Positions 11,801 to 23,000 of a DNA stretch of 64,000 nt are shown here, piece by piece. The position numbers and the translations under genes are program-made. The notes under the pieces are model-generated. The model had not been told where the DNA came from. It ran no database searches and saw nothing but the letters and a program-made list of their open reading frames with translations. Where the stretch lies: the NCBI RefSeq assembly GCF_000264995.1, contig NW_006767434.1:1395725-1459724 (forward strand), given 5' to 3'. Numbering within the stretch: the stretch's first letter is position 1; the number at the start of each line of letters is the position of its first letter. The stretch comes from Punctularia strigosozonata HHB-11173 SS5 (lineage: Eukaryota; Basidiomycota; Agaricomycetes; Corticiales; Punctulariaceae).

Positions 11801-11964
11801 ACTACCTGTGAGTTTCGCTCCCCCTCCCCCCCCCTCCTCTCGTAACCGCCAAGACACGTCATCGTTGACGCGGCGCTGCGCGCTTGTTTAGGCTCGACGA
11901 TGACAGGGACACCGGTTCGAGCGGCGATGGTTTGTCGTTGGTGGGAGGCATCGGCGCGAGCTGA
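8855..11964 (+). CDS. Zn2Cys6 (zinc binuclear cluster) fungal transcription factor
   Basis: Nine exons: 8855-8943, 9194-9207, 9269-10280, 10433-10602, 10704-10797, 10943-11324, 11412-11582, 11668-11807 and 11892-11964, giving 714 aa. The cluster is Cys36-x2-Cys39-x6-Cys46-x11-Cys58-x2-Cys61-x6-Cys68, preceded by a basic KRKRQSQS stretch and followed by KKRGPP. A 14-nt micro-exon encodes part of the basic arm just before the first cysteine. Low-complexity Ala, Gly and Ser runs follow, then the helical fungal-specific regulatory domain (about residues 340-560; FWLLFD, LLGRPICLRDEDC). It is a nuclear DNA-binding regulator; the KKRGPP linker recalls carbon or sugar regulators, but the target is unknown. 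Intron 6 region 10899-10922 carries a (TC)n run. Small exons and repeat-rich introns make this gene easy to mispredict. Confidence 0.9.
10899..10922 (+). repeat. (TC)n microsatellite in an intron
   Basis: About twelve uninterrupted TC units lie in the pyrimidine tract of the fifth intron of the Zn2Cys6 gene, close to the 3' splice site at 10942. Confidence 0.9.
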
Positions 11965-12701
11965 GACGACGGGCGGTGCGATCCGGCAGCGGGACTCCCA
12001 TGACGGCTTGCTCGCTCGTCCCGCGTCCATCCTGGCGCTCTGCGGCTTACTCCCATCGCGCTGTTTTTTTATCTTTTTGGTTCCTTCCTCCTACATACTA
12101 TCCATGGACGACGACCGTGTTTATCTTTTCGTCTGCTTTCGTGCTTGCTATGGGTGGACCCGCCGTTATCTATTTCCCTGGTGTTGTTGTTCATGATACT
12201 TATTTCCTAACGACGAGGGCTCTGTATGCTGGCGTCCACGGTCCGCAGCACCCCCTCGGTCTGTATATTTCAAGAATACCCCCCCTCCCCCTTTTTCCTG
12301 CCCTGCCCTGCCTCCTCCAAACTTGCCGCAATTGTAGTCCTAGCGTCCCTGCATTAATGTATTCACGTCTCGTTTTTCGATTGAGACTCGGAATGTTATA
12401 ACACGCGCGCCGTTCTTGGCATTGTCACACACACATGAGAACGGGGTTTTTTTTTCGGTGACGTTGAACGAAAATGTGGCGAGTGCGGCCTTACGGGTGA
12501 CGTCCGGAGCATGGAGGAGCGTGGGCGGGTGACCTGAGGTGACGCGCGCGTGGCGGGCGTGACAGAAGAACTCCCGTCGCGACCCCGGGACCTATACGCG
12601 TCTAGCTCTAGGGTACTCTAATACAGTTACGCTACGAACACCTGGAGCCGACTTCTGACCACGTCGTCGTCACCGGTGCCGACTCCGCCCACAGAACGAC
12701 A
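11965..12701. other. Intergenic: 3' region of the Zn2Cys6 gene and upstream region of AOS1
   Basis: No coding sequence recognised. T-rich stretches near 12065-12180 suit a 3' untranslated region. The 100 bp before the AOS1 ATG are GC-rich, with an ACGACA context directly before the start. Confidence 0.4.
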
Positions 12702-14998
12702 ATGGAAGCCGGATCCAAGTCCGTCCCGGTCCAAATCACCGAAGGTACGAGCCTCGCGGCATCCTTTGTCGGGACGCGCGAGAGACGCGCGCAGCTGTCC
12801 AAACGCCTGCGCGTGATGTTCCTAACTTTACGCGCCTGTACAGATGAAGCGGCCGTGTATGACCGGCAGATACGTCTCTGGGGACTCGAGGCTCAACAGA
12901 GGTCAGTGTGGCTTTCGTGCATTGCGTCCGCGATATCCGCCGCGCCGCGTTTGCGTAAGTGGTCCTGGGACCGGATCACAAGCATAGCGCAGAGACGTCC
13001 CCGTATCGCGGGTGCATTCGCATCATCATAGCTGGGGGGGGAACGAAAGGGTCTTATCAGGGCTTTGATCACAGGATGCGCAATGCCACGATCCTAGTGG
13101 TCAAGCTCAAGGGCGTCGCGACCGAGGCGGTGAAAAATATTGTATTGGCCGGTATCGGTAGGCTCGTCATCGTCGACGAAGACGACGTCGCGCCGGAAGA
13201 CCTCGGCTGCAATTTCCTCTTGCGCGACGAGGACGTTGGAAAAAAGGTGAGCTCAGCAGAAGCCGTTTCCGTTCGTCTCTCGTTTCGCCCGACCTATACC
13301 ACGCGGGTCGCGTGATGATGGCGCGCTGTTCTTTGCCTTCCCGGTGGCCCCTCGCTGGCATTGGATTCTCGTCTGCGCTGGGCCGATATGGCAGGTCGGG
13401 GCATGCTTCCGCTCGCTTGATCCTCGGGAGTATCCTCCGTCCGGGCGATGCACGATACCCCTGCTGCCCCCCGCACACGTTCGGCCTATCGTCGCTAATA
13501 TCCTTCGCCATACCGGGCTCCTGTCAAGGCTTGCTATATTTCGCCTGGCTTTTGAGCACGGCTGCCACGGGTCGCGACCACATGTTTACCTCTGGACGAT
13601 CGACGCCGCCCGACCCGGCCTTCGGAGTGACTTTGCGCCCGCCCGCTGGTGCCTATCAGCGGGTGGGGGATCCTCCCGCCTCCACATGTCTCGGCGAAAA
13701 GGACGATGGCATCTGCCACACGGTGTTCCAGTCAAAACGTTCGAGGATCGCTCGTTTGAATTGGGCGGTACCTATCGCGCAATGATTCGTGCGGCTCGAC
13801 GGACTGGCTTCTGCAGTCAATTGTATTCATATCGTATCAAGCTCGATAACGGCTCTCACGATCGACGACGATTCAATCCGGCCTTCTCTTCTTTTTTTCC
13901 TCGTTTTCTCGGGGCTGGCTGCACCGGGCGGCTCTTTCCTCTCGAACCTTCCCCGCGCATAAACATGACACAACTGACGCTTTGCGTGCTCTGCAGAGGG
14001 CTGAGGCCGCGAAGCCGAGGGTGGAGAGCCTCAACCCGCTCGTGACCGTCGAAGTGATCACATCATACGACGTCTTGCGGCCGAGCAATATCGATGCGAC
14101 GCTGCAAGGCGTCGACCTCGTCTGTGTGACCGAGTTCGACAAATTGAGTCTGGTCGGTCGATCCCCCCTCGTGGAACACACCCCTAAAGGCTCACTGGTG
14201 CGCACAGTTCGAGCTCAACGAGGCCTGCCGCAGGCTGAACAAACCGTTCTACGCCGGCGGAAGCTATGGATTGCTCGGCTATATTTTCTGCGACTTACTA
14301 CAACATGAGTATATCGCTCCGTGAGTTCTTTTTGTTTCAATGCGCAAAGCCGACCTCGAGGGACCCCCTAATTTGCTACTATTCAGAGATCGCTCGGGCC
14401 AAAAAGATGCACCGAAGACCTCGAGAGCGACCGTGAACTACTGCCCCCTTAACGTCGCTCTGCAACACAAATGGAGCGGGATGACGAGGCGGCAGACCAA
14501 AGAGCTGAACCTGCATGTCGTGTTCACCGTGCTGGGTGAGACATCGGTTGTTGCTCATGGTTTCATGAAACGTCTTTCGAACGGAGATCCCCCCATTCTT
14601 TGTTTTGTTTCAGCTCTATGGGAGTACCAGGCCGCGCACAAGACGCTCCCCGATGACGTCTCTGCTGCTGCAGAACTGCAGACGCTCGCGACGTCATTAT
14701 TGGCCGCGGCACAGCTCAACACGCAAGCCAAGGTCGCCATACCGGAGGAACTGACCACGTACGCTTTCTTGTGTTTCCTTCCGCTCGTTCTACGCGCTCG
14801 TCTGCTGACCTGAACGACACGGTAAGGTCCATGGCGACGACGGCCGCTCACGAGTTCTCGCCGGTATGCGCGGTGATTGGAGGCATGCTCGCTCAAGATA
14901 TATTGAAAGCGTTGGCCGCTCGGGAACCGCCCATCGCCAACTTCCTCACCTTCGACGGCTCAACGGGAGCCGCCACCGTTTGCCGCATGAACATGTAG
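12702..14998 (+). CDS. AOS1: SUMO-activating enzyme E1 subunit AOS1/SAE1
   Basis: Eight exons: 12702-12744, 12844-12901, 13075-13246, 13997-14152, 14208-14320, 14387-14535, 14614-14758 and 14827-14998, giving 335 aa, the usual AOS1 size. With UBA2 it adenylates SUMO in the nucleus; AOS1 carries no catalytic cysteine. Signatures are YDRQIRLWGLEAQQR at the start of the adenylation fold, VVKLKGVATEAVKNIVLAGI, IVDEDDVAPEDLGCNFLL, KPFYAGGSYGLLGYIF and the C-terminal AHEFSPVCAVIGGMLAQDI. Intron 3 (13247-13996) is 750 bp, over ten times the length of its neighbours. The 5' splice site after codon LSL in exon 4 is the least certain junction. Confidence 0.92.
13247..13996 (+). other. Unusually long (750-bp) intron of AOS1
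   Basis: Bounded by a GTGAGC donor and a CTGCAG acceptor. The flanking exons join in phase at VGKK/RAEAAKPRV, which is conserved in AOS1. Open frames inside have no recognisable domain, and I saw no terminal inverted repeats. The other AOS1 introns are roughly 55-175 bp. Confidence 0.75.
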
Positions 14999-15165
14999 CA
15001 TGATTTTCTGGCACCGAAAAGCTTGCGACGACACATGCTCCTGTTTGCGATTGCAGTACCAGTATACATTCCCTCGAGGTCTCCTAACAGTACACCATGA
15101 TCCAATATCAAAAGCAATAAGGTTTAGGCTTCATATGCTTTCCGCTGTATGCCCGTCCCGCGCCC

Positions 15166-16585
15166 CTAGCCCCGACGTACGCGCCCCGTCATTATTATAG
15201 AAGTGCTGATCCCGCCGGGTGTAACCTCGGAGCGTGCCTGGACGTCTGCGTTACGCAGGCGGGCGATCTCCCTTAACAGGCCCTGAGGCACCGCTGGCCC
15301 AACGATCTGCAGTTTCCGAAGACCCGGCGACGTATAAGAAAGGCCCAGGATGAAACGTTGCGAACACCATCGCCCTTCCGCATGCAGTGAATCGAGAGTG
15401 GAGATGTGGTGCACGGCGGGTAGGAAGGCCGGCAGGGCACGAAAGGGTCGGCCTGGACGGCCTAGATCTACGAGATGGAAGGTCGTGATAACGGGCATGG
15501 ACAGCATGGCGAGCAGTTGGATGACTTCGGACGGGACATCCCTCCCGCAGACGCGCACGCGCAGGATCTGCAGGTGCTGTAACGGCACGATCCCGCAGAG
15601 GTCACCCGAGCGGTGGTCGTGATCGGCCTGCGCCGTCTTCGGCCGCTCGTCCGGAAACATGATGTGCAGCTCGCGGACGGATCGGGAGACGGAGAGCATC
15701 TCGGCCACCTCCGCCACCGCCGCGTTGCCCCGGGTGAACCCGTGGAAGGTCAGGTCGAGGTACGTGAGCCGTTCGTAGAGGGAGGGGGTCCAGGCGAGGC
15801 GCAGGCCCTGGACCCTGAGCGTCCGCAGGCGGGGCGCGACGCCGTTGAAGAGCGCAAACTCCTTCGAGTCGTCGTTGCGCGGGAAGCAGAGGGTGAGCGC
15901 TTCGAGGCGGGGCGCCTCGACCCTCGCGCTGTCGCCGCAGCAGGGCGAGAGCAGCGCGTTCCAGAGGAGCGGGGCGTACGCGCGCTCGTCGAGGCGGATG
16001 CGGAGCGAGCGCCAGCGCCGGATGAAGGGCGTGACGGCGTGCGTGTGGAGCTGCACGCAGCGCGCGTCGAGCGGCCAGATGCGCGTGGAGAAGTCGACGT
16101 CGAGCGAGCAGCGCTTGGCGCGGGCGATGCGCTCGGCCCACATCGCGGTCCGGTGGTCGACGAGGACGCGCCGCCAGAGGATCGGGCTGGCGTGCACGGC
16201 GAGGTAGCGCCAGTGCGCGCAGACGCCGGAGATCGAGACGGGGGCCATGGGGTCGGAGTGGGTGGCGAGGAGGAAGATGTCGACGAGGATTTCGTCGGGG
16301 AGGGTCAGCACGGGGTGTTGGGTGAGCGATTTGGGGCGGGTCGGTTGCGGCTTTCCGCATCGTCTGGAGTCGCGGCTCTTCGAGCTCCATCGGTCGGACT
16401 CGACGCGACGACGGTGGGTAGGTAGGCTGAAGGTCGATTGGATGGTCAATGGAATGTCACATATCGAGGACAGCTCGTGAGGCGTCGACTCACCGCGTCC
16501 CGTACACTGTGGTTTTCATCGTGTTCAAGAACGACGGGCTCAGCACGAGCTCGCGTCGCCTCGTGCGCTTCAAGGTGCCAGGCAT
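15166..16585 (-). CDS. F-box protein with leucine-rich C-terminal part
   Basis: Two exons, 16585-16494 and 16426-15166, giving 450 aa. The large exon has no ATG before the F-box. A short upstream exon starting MPGTLKRTRRREL supplies it, joined through a GTGAGT donor and a CTTCAG acceptor in perfect phase. The F-box lies at about residues 69-110 (HPVLTLPDEILVDIFLLAT, then VCAHWRYLAV and SPILWRRV), the layout seen in the very large agaricomycete F-box families. The remainder has irregular leucine-rich repeats (LRTLRVQGLRLAWTPSLYER, LTYLDLTFHGF). It would be the substrate-selecting subunit of an SCF ubiquitin ligase binding Skp1; the substrate is unknown. Convergent with AOS1, with 167 bp between the stops. 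Confidence 0.85.
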
Positions 16586-17537
16586 AATGGAGTGTGAGAG
16601 GGCGCCCCGCCGCAGACGACGGCGGTGGGCGGTGGGGGGCCTCGATCCCTGCGTCCCGTAACCATTATGAGGGAGGGTTTCCACCCGGGCTTGGGAGTTT
16701 CCGAGGGGGTGCCGGACTTGGAGAGGGCGGTTGTAAAGGGCTGCGGCAGGGCGCTTAGATCGACGTTCGCTGGCTGGTGGTCCGAGGCGAACATAATAAG
16801 GCAAATGGCTCCCGGCGAACGGGGCTCGTGCATTGTCCCTTCGAGTTCGAGCGCCACTGGCAGGTCTTGTGCTCAGCGGGCTTTCGCAGGTATTTTATCG
16901 ATTGCGAAGCGGAAGGCTTTACATAGCAGGGTTTGAGGGTTGGTGACCTGCAGGCAAGGATCCAATAAGCTGTAAGATGAACTGCGTTCGCGGAGACGTC
17001 ACTCCTGCCGGAGCCGGTATGGAGACCGGGTGGCACAGCAACCGATCGAGCTGCACCAGGCTCTCGATCTCCCTCTGTGAAGTGGTGAAATGGAAGCAAA
17101 AACGTCTCCTAGCATCATATAATGATACAGGTTCTATTGTACTCCTAGCGAAAGGGGATCGATACCGTCCGCTCAAAAAGTCGTGAGATCGAGCAAAGAA
17201 AAGAATGAACGAATAACACGATCCACGCGGAGAAAAGAAGAGGCTCGATTTCGTCAGGAAGGGGGGAGGGGGGGTAATCATGGATAGTCTGTGTGTACCA
17301 TTGCGTCGCGAGGGTGCATGCAGAAAGGGGGGCGGCTAAGGGAAGGGGGCCGTCAAATCGACGAGACGAGTAAAGATTGCGTAGGATATTACTACAGTGC
17401 GCGGGTCAATAAGTGAGGGAGGTTTGCATGCTAGGGGCGATGTCCGTGGTGCGCGAGCTGCCGGTGAGCGTGAGGTTGGGGTGTGTCGGGGGTCATTATC
17501 GAGATCGTGAAGCTGGAGAGCGAGGTGTCAGGGTCGT
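16586..17537. other. Intergenic, no gene seen
   Basis: About 950 bp between the divergent 5' end of the F-box gene and the 3' end of KRE6. Open frames on both strands lack domain signals. A G-rich run (17260-17275) lies near the KRE6 side. Confidence 0.4.
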
Positions 17538-19739
17538 CTAGAAGCATCCGTCGTAGAGCGAGTTTCGAGGGAAAGAGTAGCCCGCTTGGGCCCATGTCGT
17601 GAGGTTCGCGTTCGTGTACGCGTTGAGATGCCTAGAAGGGACCAAGGGTCAGAAAAAAGTGTCGCCTTACTGGTTGGGTCAGAGACGACGCACTTCTCGA
17701 TGTAGTCTGACGTTGGATGGCTGCGGGGGTTGCATCCGATGGCGTCAGAGCTCGCGCCCTCGCGCTGGTAGACGCGCACGTAGTCGATATACATCTTTGC
17801 CGGAAATTGGAGGTGCTTGAAGTCTTGTCCTTGGAATGAGGGTGACATGCCGAGGTTGAAGATGATGTACTAAGAAAAAAAAAGGTCAGCCGAAGGTACG
17901 GTGATCGAGATGAACCTGCGCACCATGGGCTCCTCGGGGATGAGGCGAGCGCTGACTTGCGTCGTGCTATCCGGTCCGATGGCGCTCGCGGTCGCCGTCC
18001 ACGCCTTCGTGCCTTGGCTGAACCACGTCACGTACCCGTCGTCCCGGTTGCTCGGGTCCGAGAACCACTCGAAGCCGTACGTCGCGAAGCCGTTGTCGTT
18101 GTAGTTCGCGCTGTCGATCTCGGTCACGCCCGAGAGCGCCTGCTGGTACAGCCCGCCCTTGTACGTGTTGTATTTAGTGAGGGTGTCGTCGTAGATCGTC
18201 GCCCCGTCCTGGTTGAACGTGTACTGGTAGTTGTAGGGCGCCGTCTGGAGCGACTGCGAAACTTCGCCTTCGAACTTGCTCACGTCCACCTGCGTTTCGA
18301 ACACGTCGATCTCGGGCACGCCGCGCCCGGTGTCGATGGAGGGGCCGGGGTGGTCAGAGTCGGGGCAGGTGCAAGCGGAGAGCCGTTGTCCAGGGAGGAA
18401 GGAGATCGGGCCTCCATCTGAACCACCCGTAGCCGCCGCGTTCGGGGTACCGTCTTTCGTCGTTTGATTGGGGAAGGTACCGAGGTCACAGGTGTCGTAG
18501 CTGTAGGGCCACATGCCTTCGGTGGTGGCGCCGTAGCCGGCCCTGCCGAGGTTGCCCATCGTCCATACGGCTGTCGAGGAAAGCAAGTCAACCAAGCCGA
18601 ACGTAAGAAGCGCGGAGATTGAGCGCACCTGGCCAGAGACCGGGCGCTTGCGGGCTGCCGGGCATACTGACGGAGACCTCGATGTAGCCGGTCGTGAAGC
18701 AAAACTTGTTCCAGGACTGGAGCATCCCGCTGCGGAAGTTGAGGTTGTGGTTCTCGACTTCGTCCATGGTGATGACGAGCTTGCCGTCCTCGGTCGTGAC
18801 CGCGACGGGGTCGTACCACTCGAGGTCGCCCGTGGGCCAGTAGTTGAGGTCGACGGCCTCCCAGTACGGGTCGTCGCCGGGGTAGAACGAGCGCCCGGGT
18901 GTTTCGAACTCGTCGCTGAAGACGAGGTTGTATTGCGTCTTGCCGTCGGTGCCGACCCGGGTGTGGAATTCGGAGGGCGTGGCGTCGTCGACGAGGGAGG
19001 GAACGTTGGGTAGTTTGGGGATCTGCCCGGTGGCGTTGATCCCGCCCAGGTTGAAGCCGTTGCTCGTCAGATGGCGCTTCCGGAACTCGGCGATGATGGG
19101 GTAGCCCGCGAAGAGCAGCAGGAGGCCGCCGATGAGGACGAAGATGGCGGAGGCGTTGATCCAGCCTCGGAGCGAGAACGGGTCGAAGTGGCGGTCGAGG
19201 GCGGCGTCGCGGACGGGGTCGGGGTTGTGCAGGATGTCGTCCAGCTCCGAGTCTTTGGTGTCCCACATCGTGGCGGGCACGGTCGAGGTGTTCACCCGTT
19301 GCACGGGCGGCTTTTCTACGTGGGACGAGCCCTCGCTGGGGGCGACGCTGTAGTGCGCGTAGGTGTTGGGCGGTGCGGCGGGGACGGCCTGTTGCTCGTA
19401 CTGCAAGCGCTCCGTCTCAGCCGATGGGCTCGCGTGAGAGGATCATTGAACGAGGAATGCGCTCACCGAGTATGGCCCGTATCCGTTGCCGATCTGGCCT
19501 GTGGCTACGCCCCGATAGACGTCTTGCGAGGGGGCGAGCGGCGCCTGGCTGCTGGCCTGACTCCGGCTCGAGGACGCGCGCGAGGGCGACGCCTGCGGCT
19601 GGCGGGACGTCCGTGGGCCTTGCGGATGGCCGGTTGATGCGGTGTAGCGGGACGCCGAGTACGCGCTCTGGGCGCTCTGGGGGACGGCGTAGTACTGGTG
19701 GGGATTGACGCTGGGCGCGGGGACCCGTCTGCTAGGCAT
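17538..19739 (-). CDS. KRE6: KRE6/SKN1 beta-1,6-glucan synthesis protein (GH16-like)
   Basis: Five exons: 19739-19467, 19415-18629, 18570-17924, 17869-17694 and 17631-17538, giving 658 aa. ATG 19739 (MPSRRVPAPSV) is the first in-frame ATG. The protein is a type II membrane protein: a Ser/Pro-rich cytosolic N-terminus, one helix at about 177-199 (ASAIFVLIGGLLLLFAGYPI), then a lumenal GH16-like domain. Visible are LVFSDEFETPGRSFYPGDDP, LWPAVWTMGNLGRAGYG, the EIDVFE site at 440-445 and the C-terminal KMYIDYVRVYQR. The last splice (donor within GAGAA/GTGCGT) is set by the conserved DYIEKHLNAYTNANLTTW ending. It acts in the secretory pathway in cell-wall beta-1,6-glucan assembly and lies head to head with PRP8. 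Confidence 0.95.
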
Positions 19740-20074
19740 GTCGAGGTCGTCGAGGTCGTCGTCGTCGTGCAATGGCAGACGCTGCGGGGCGTGCCAGTTG
19801 GGCTTGTACCACGGTGGCGCTGGGTCTCGGTGACGCTCCCCGCGATGGGAACGGCCCACGGGGGCATGCGTCGAACACGCGCCGAGTCACGTGATTTTTG
19901 TGCCGAGAGTGCTCTTCGCACGCGGCACAGCTTCAGGCTTTTTCGGGCGGAGCGCGCGTCGGAGCGTAAAGATGGATGATTCACCGGGCTGGGAGGAGTC
20001 TGGGCGACGCACCTCTCAGCTGTCCGCGTCGTTGGTCATCTCACGCCAAAACCTCTTCGTCGCCACCACCGACG
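19740..20074. promoter_or_regulatory. Shared divergent promoter of KRE6 and PRP8
   Basis: Only 335 bp separate the two start codons, so both promoters must lie here. The interval is GC-rich with no TATA box. It includes TCACGTGA near 19888, an E-box-like CACGTG palindrome. Confidence 0.6.
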
Positions 20075-23000
20075 ATGAGCATCCCGCCTCCTCCCCCGGG
20101 CTACGTGCCCTCCATGGCTGGAATGCCACCTCCGCCTCCGGGCGCACCGTCTGGCATGCTGCCGCCGCCACCTGGCGCGCCGAGTGGTTCGAAAATGCCG
20201 CCGGAGGTCCTCAAGCAAAAGTCGCAGAAGTGGATCCAGATGCAGAACAGGCGCTACGGGGAGAAGCGCAAGGGCGGATACGTGGACATAGGGAAGCAGG
20301 TCAGTCCCAGTTCGCTTCGCATGTTGCGCTGAAGCAGCGGGCTTATCCGTTCGTTTTGCCGTGTCGCAGGATTTGCCGCCCGAGCACGTTCGCAAGATCA
20401 TCAAGGATCACGGCGACATGAGCAACCGCAAGTTCAGGAACGACAAGCGGGTGCATCTCGGCGCGCTCAAGTACGTGCCTCACGCCGTTATGAAGCTGTT
20501 GGAGAACCTACCCTTCCCCTGGGAGCAAGTGCGCGAGGTCCCGGTCCTCTACCACATCACGGGCGCCATCACGTTCGTCAACGACATCCCGCGGGTCATC
20601 GAGCCCGTCTACCATGCGCAGTGGGCGACCATGTGGCTCGCCATGCGTCGCGAGAAGCGCGATCGACGGCACTTCAAGCGCATGCGTTTCCCGCCGTTCG
20701 ACGACGAAGAACCACCTCTCGACTACGGCGACAACGTTTTGGACGTGGAACCGCTAGAAGCCATCCAGCTCGAGCTCGACCCGGAAGAAGACGCCGCCGT
20801 CATTGATTGGTTTTACGACGCGAAGCCTCTCATCGACACCCCGGCGGTCAACGGCCCATCGTACAGGTACTGGTCGCTCGACCTGCCCGTCATGGCCAAC
20901 CTCTACCGCTTCGGCCGGACCCTCCTCTCCGACCGCACCGACATCAACTCGTCATACCTCTTCGACAAGAAGTCGTTCTTTACCGCCAAGGCGCTCAACA
21001 TGGCCATCCCGGGCGGGCCCAAGTTCGAGCCGCTTTACCGCGACCTGGACACGTTCGACGAGGACTGGAACGAGTTCAACGACATCGGCAAGGTCATCAT
21101 CCGCCAGCAGATCCGCACCGAGTACCGCGTCGCGTTCCCGCACCTGTACAACTCGCTCCCGCGCTCCGTCCAGCTCTCCCCTTACCACGCGCCGAAGAAC
21201 GTCTACATCCGCACGGACGACCCCGACCTGCCCGCGTTCTACTTCGACCCTCTCATCAATCCCATCTCCCTCCGCGGCCTAAACAAGGGCGCGCCGCTCG
21301 TCCCGCACGAGGACGTCATCTTCGGGCCGAACGGCGCCGACGACGACGACTTTGAGCTGCCGGAGGAGGTCGCGCCGTTCTTGGAGGATAAGGAGCTCGA
21401 GAACGACCTCACGGCCGACGCCATCGCGCTGTGGTGGGCGCCCGAGCCGTACTGCCGGCGCTCGGGGCGCATGCGCCGTGCGCAAGATATACCGCTCGTC
21501 AAGAACTGGTACCTCGAGCACTGCCCGCCGAACCAGCCGGTGAAGGTTCGCGTTTCGTATCAGAAGCTGCTGAAGGTCTTCGTTCTTAATGAGTTGCACA
21601 CGAGGCCGGAGAAGGCCATGACGAAGAAGAACTTGTTCAGGCAGTTGAAGGCGACCAAATTTTTCCAAACGACGAGGCTTGATTGGGTAGAGGCCGGCTT
21701 GCAGGTTTGCAGGCAGGGATACAACATGCTGAACCTGCTTATTCACCGCAAGGTTTGCTCGCAAATCGCCTATATGCGTAGCTGGTATACTGACAGTCTC
21801 TCTCTCCTAAGAACCTGAACTACCTACATTTGGATTACAACTTGAACCTGAAGCCGGTCAAGACGCTCACGACCAAGGAGCGTAAGAAGTCGCGGTTCGG
21901 AAACGCGTTCCACTTGTGCCGTGAGATCCTACGCCTCACCAAGCTCGTCGTCGACGCCAACGTTCAATACCGCCTCGGCAACGTCGACGCCTTCCAGCTC
22001 GCCGACGCGCTGCAATACATATTCGCGCATATCGGCGCGCTCACCGGCATGTACCGTTACAAGTACAAGCTGATGCGGCAGGTGCGCATGACGAAGGACC
22101 TCAAGCACCTGATCTACTATCGCTTCAACACCGGGCCCGTCGGCAAAGGTCCCGGCTGCGGCTTCTGGGCGCCCGGCTGGCGCGTTTGGCTCTTCTTCAT
22201 GCGCGGCATCGTGCCGCTGCTCGAGCGCTGGCTCGGGAACCTGCTCGCCCGCCAGTTCGAGGGCCGCAACAGCAAGGGCGTCGCGAAGACGGTGACGAAG
22301 CAGCGCGTCGAGTCGCACTACGATCTCGAGCTCCGCGCGGCGGTCATGCACGACATCCTCGACATGATGCCCGAGTCGATCAAGCAGAACAAGGCGAAGA
22401 CGATCCTGCAGCACCTGTCCGAGGCGTGGCGGTGCTGGAAGGCGAACATCCCGTGGAAGGTGCCCGGCATGCCGACGGCGATCGAGAACATCATCCTCCG
22501 GTATATCAAGAGCAAGGCGGACTGGTGGACGTCGGTCGCGCACTATAACCGTGAGCGGATACGGCGTGGAGCGACGGTCGACAAGGCGGTCGTGAAGAAG
22601 AACCTCGGTCGTCTCACCCGGCTGTACCTCAAGGCCGAGCAGGAGCGCCAGCACGCGTACCTCAAGGACGGCCCGTACATCAGCGCCGAGGAGGCCGTGG
22701 CTATCTATACGGCCACGGTGCATTGGCTGGAGAGCCGCAAGTTTGCACCCATCCCGTTCCCTCCGCTCTCGTACAAGCATGATACCAAGCTGCTCGTGCT
22801 TGCGCTCGAGAAGCTGAAGGAGGCGTACTCCGTCAAGGGCCGCCTGAACCAGTCGCAGCGAGAGGAGCTCGCGCTCATCGAGCAGGCGTACGACAACCCG
22901 CACGAGTGCCTGTCGCGTATCAAGCGGCTGCTCCTCACCCAGCGCGCGTTCAAGGAGGCCGGCATCGAGTTCTTCGACACGTACGACAAGCTTATCCCGT

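Noticed and set aside
13312-14045. Open frames of 157 and 233 codons inside the AOS1 intron
   Set aside because: Composition is unlike the neighbouring genes, no domain is seen, and the flanking exons splice cleanly around them.
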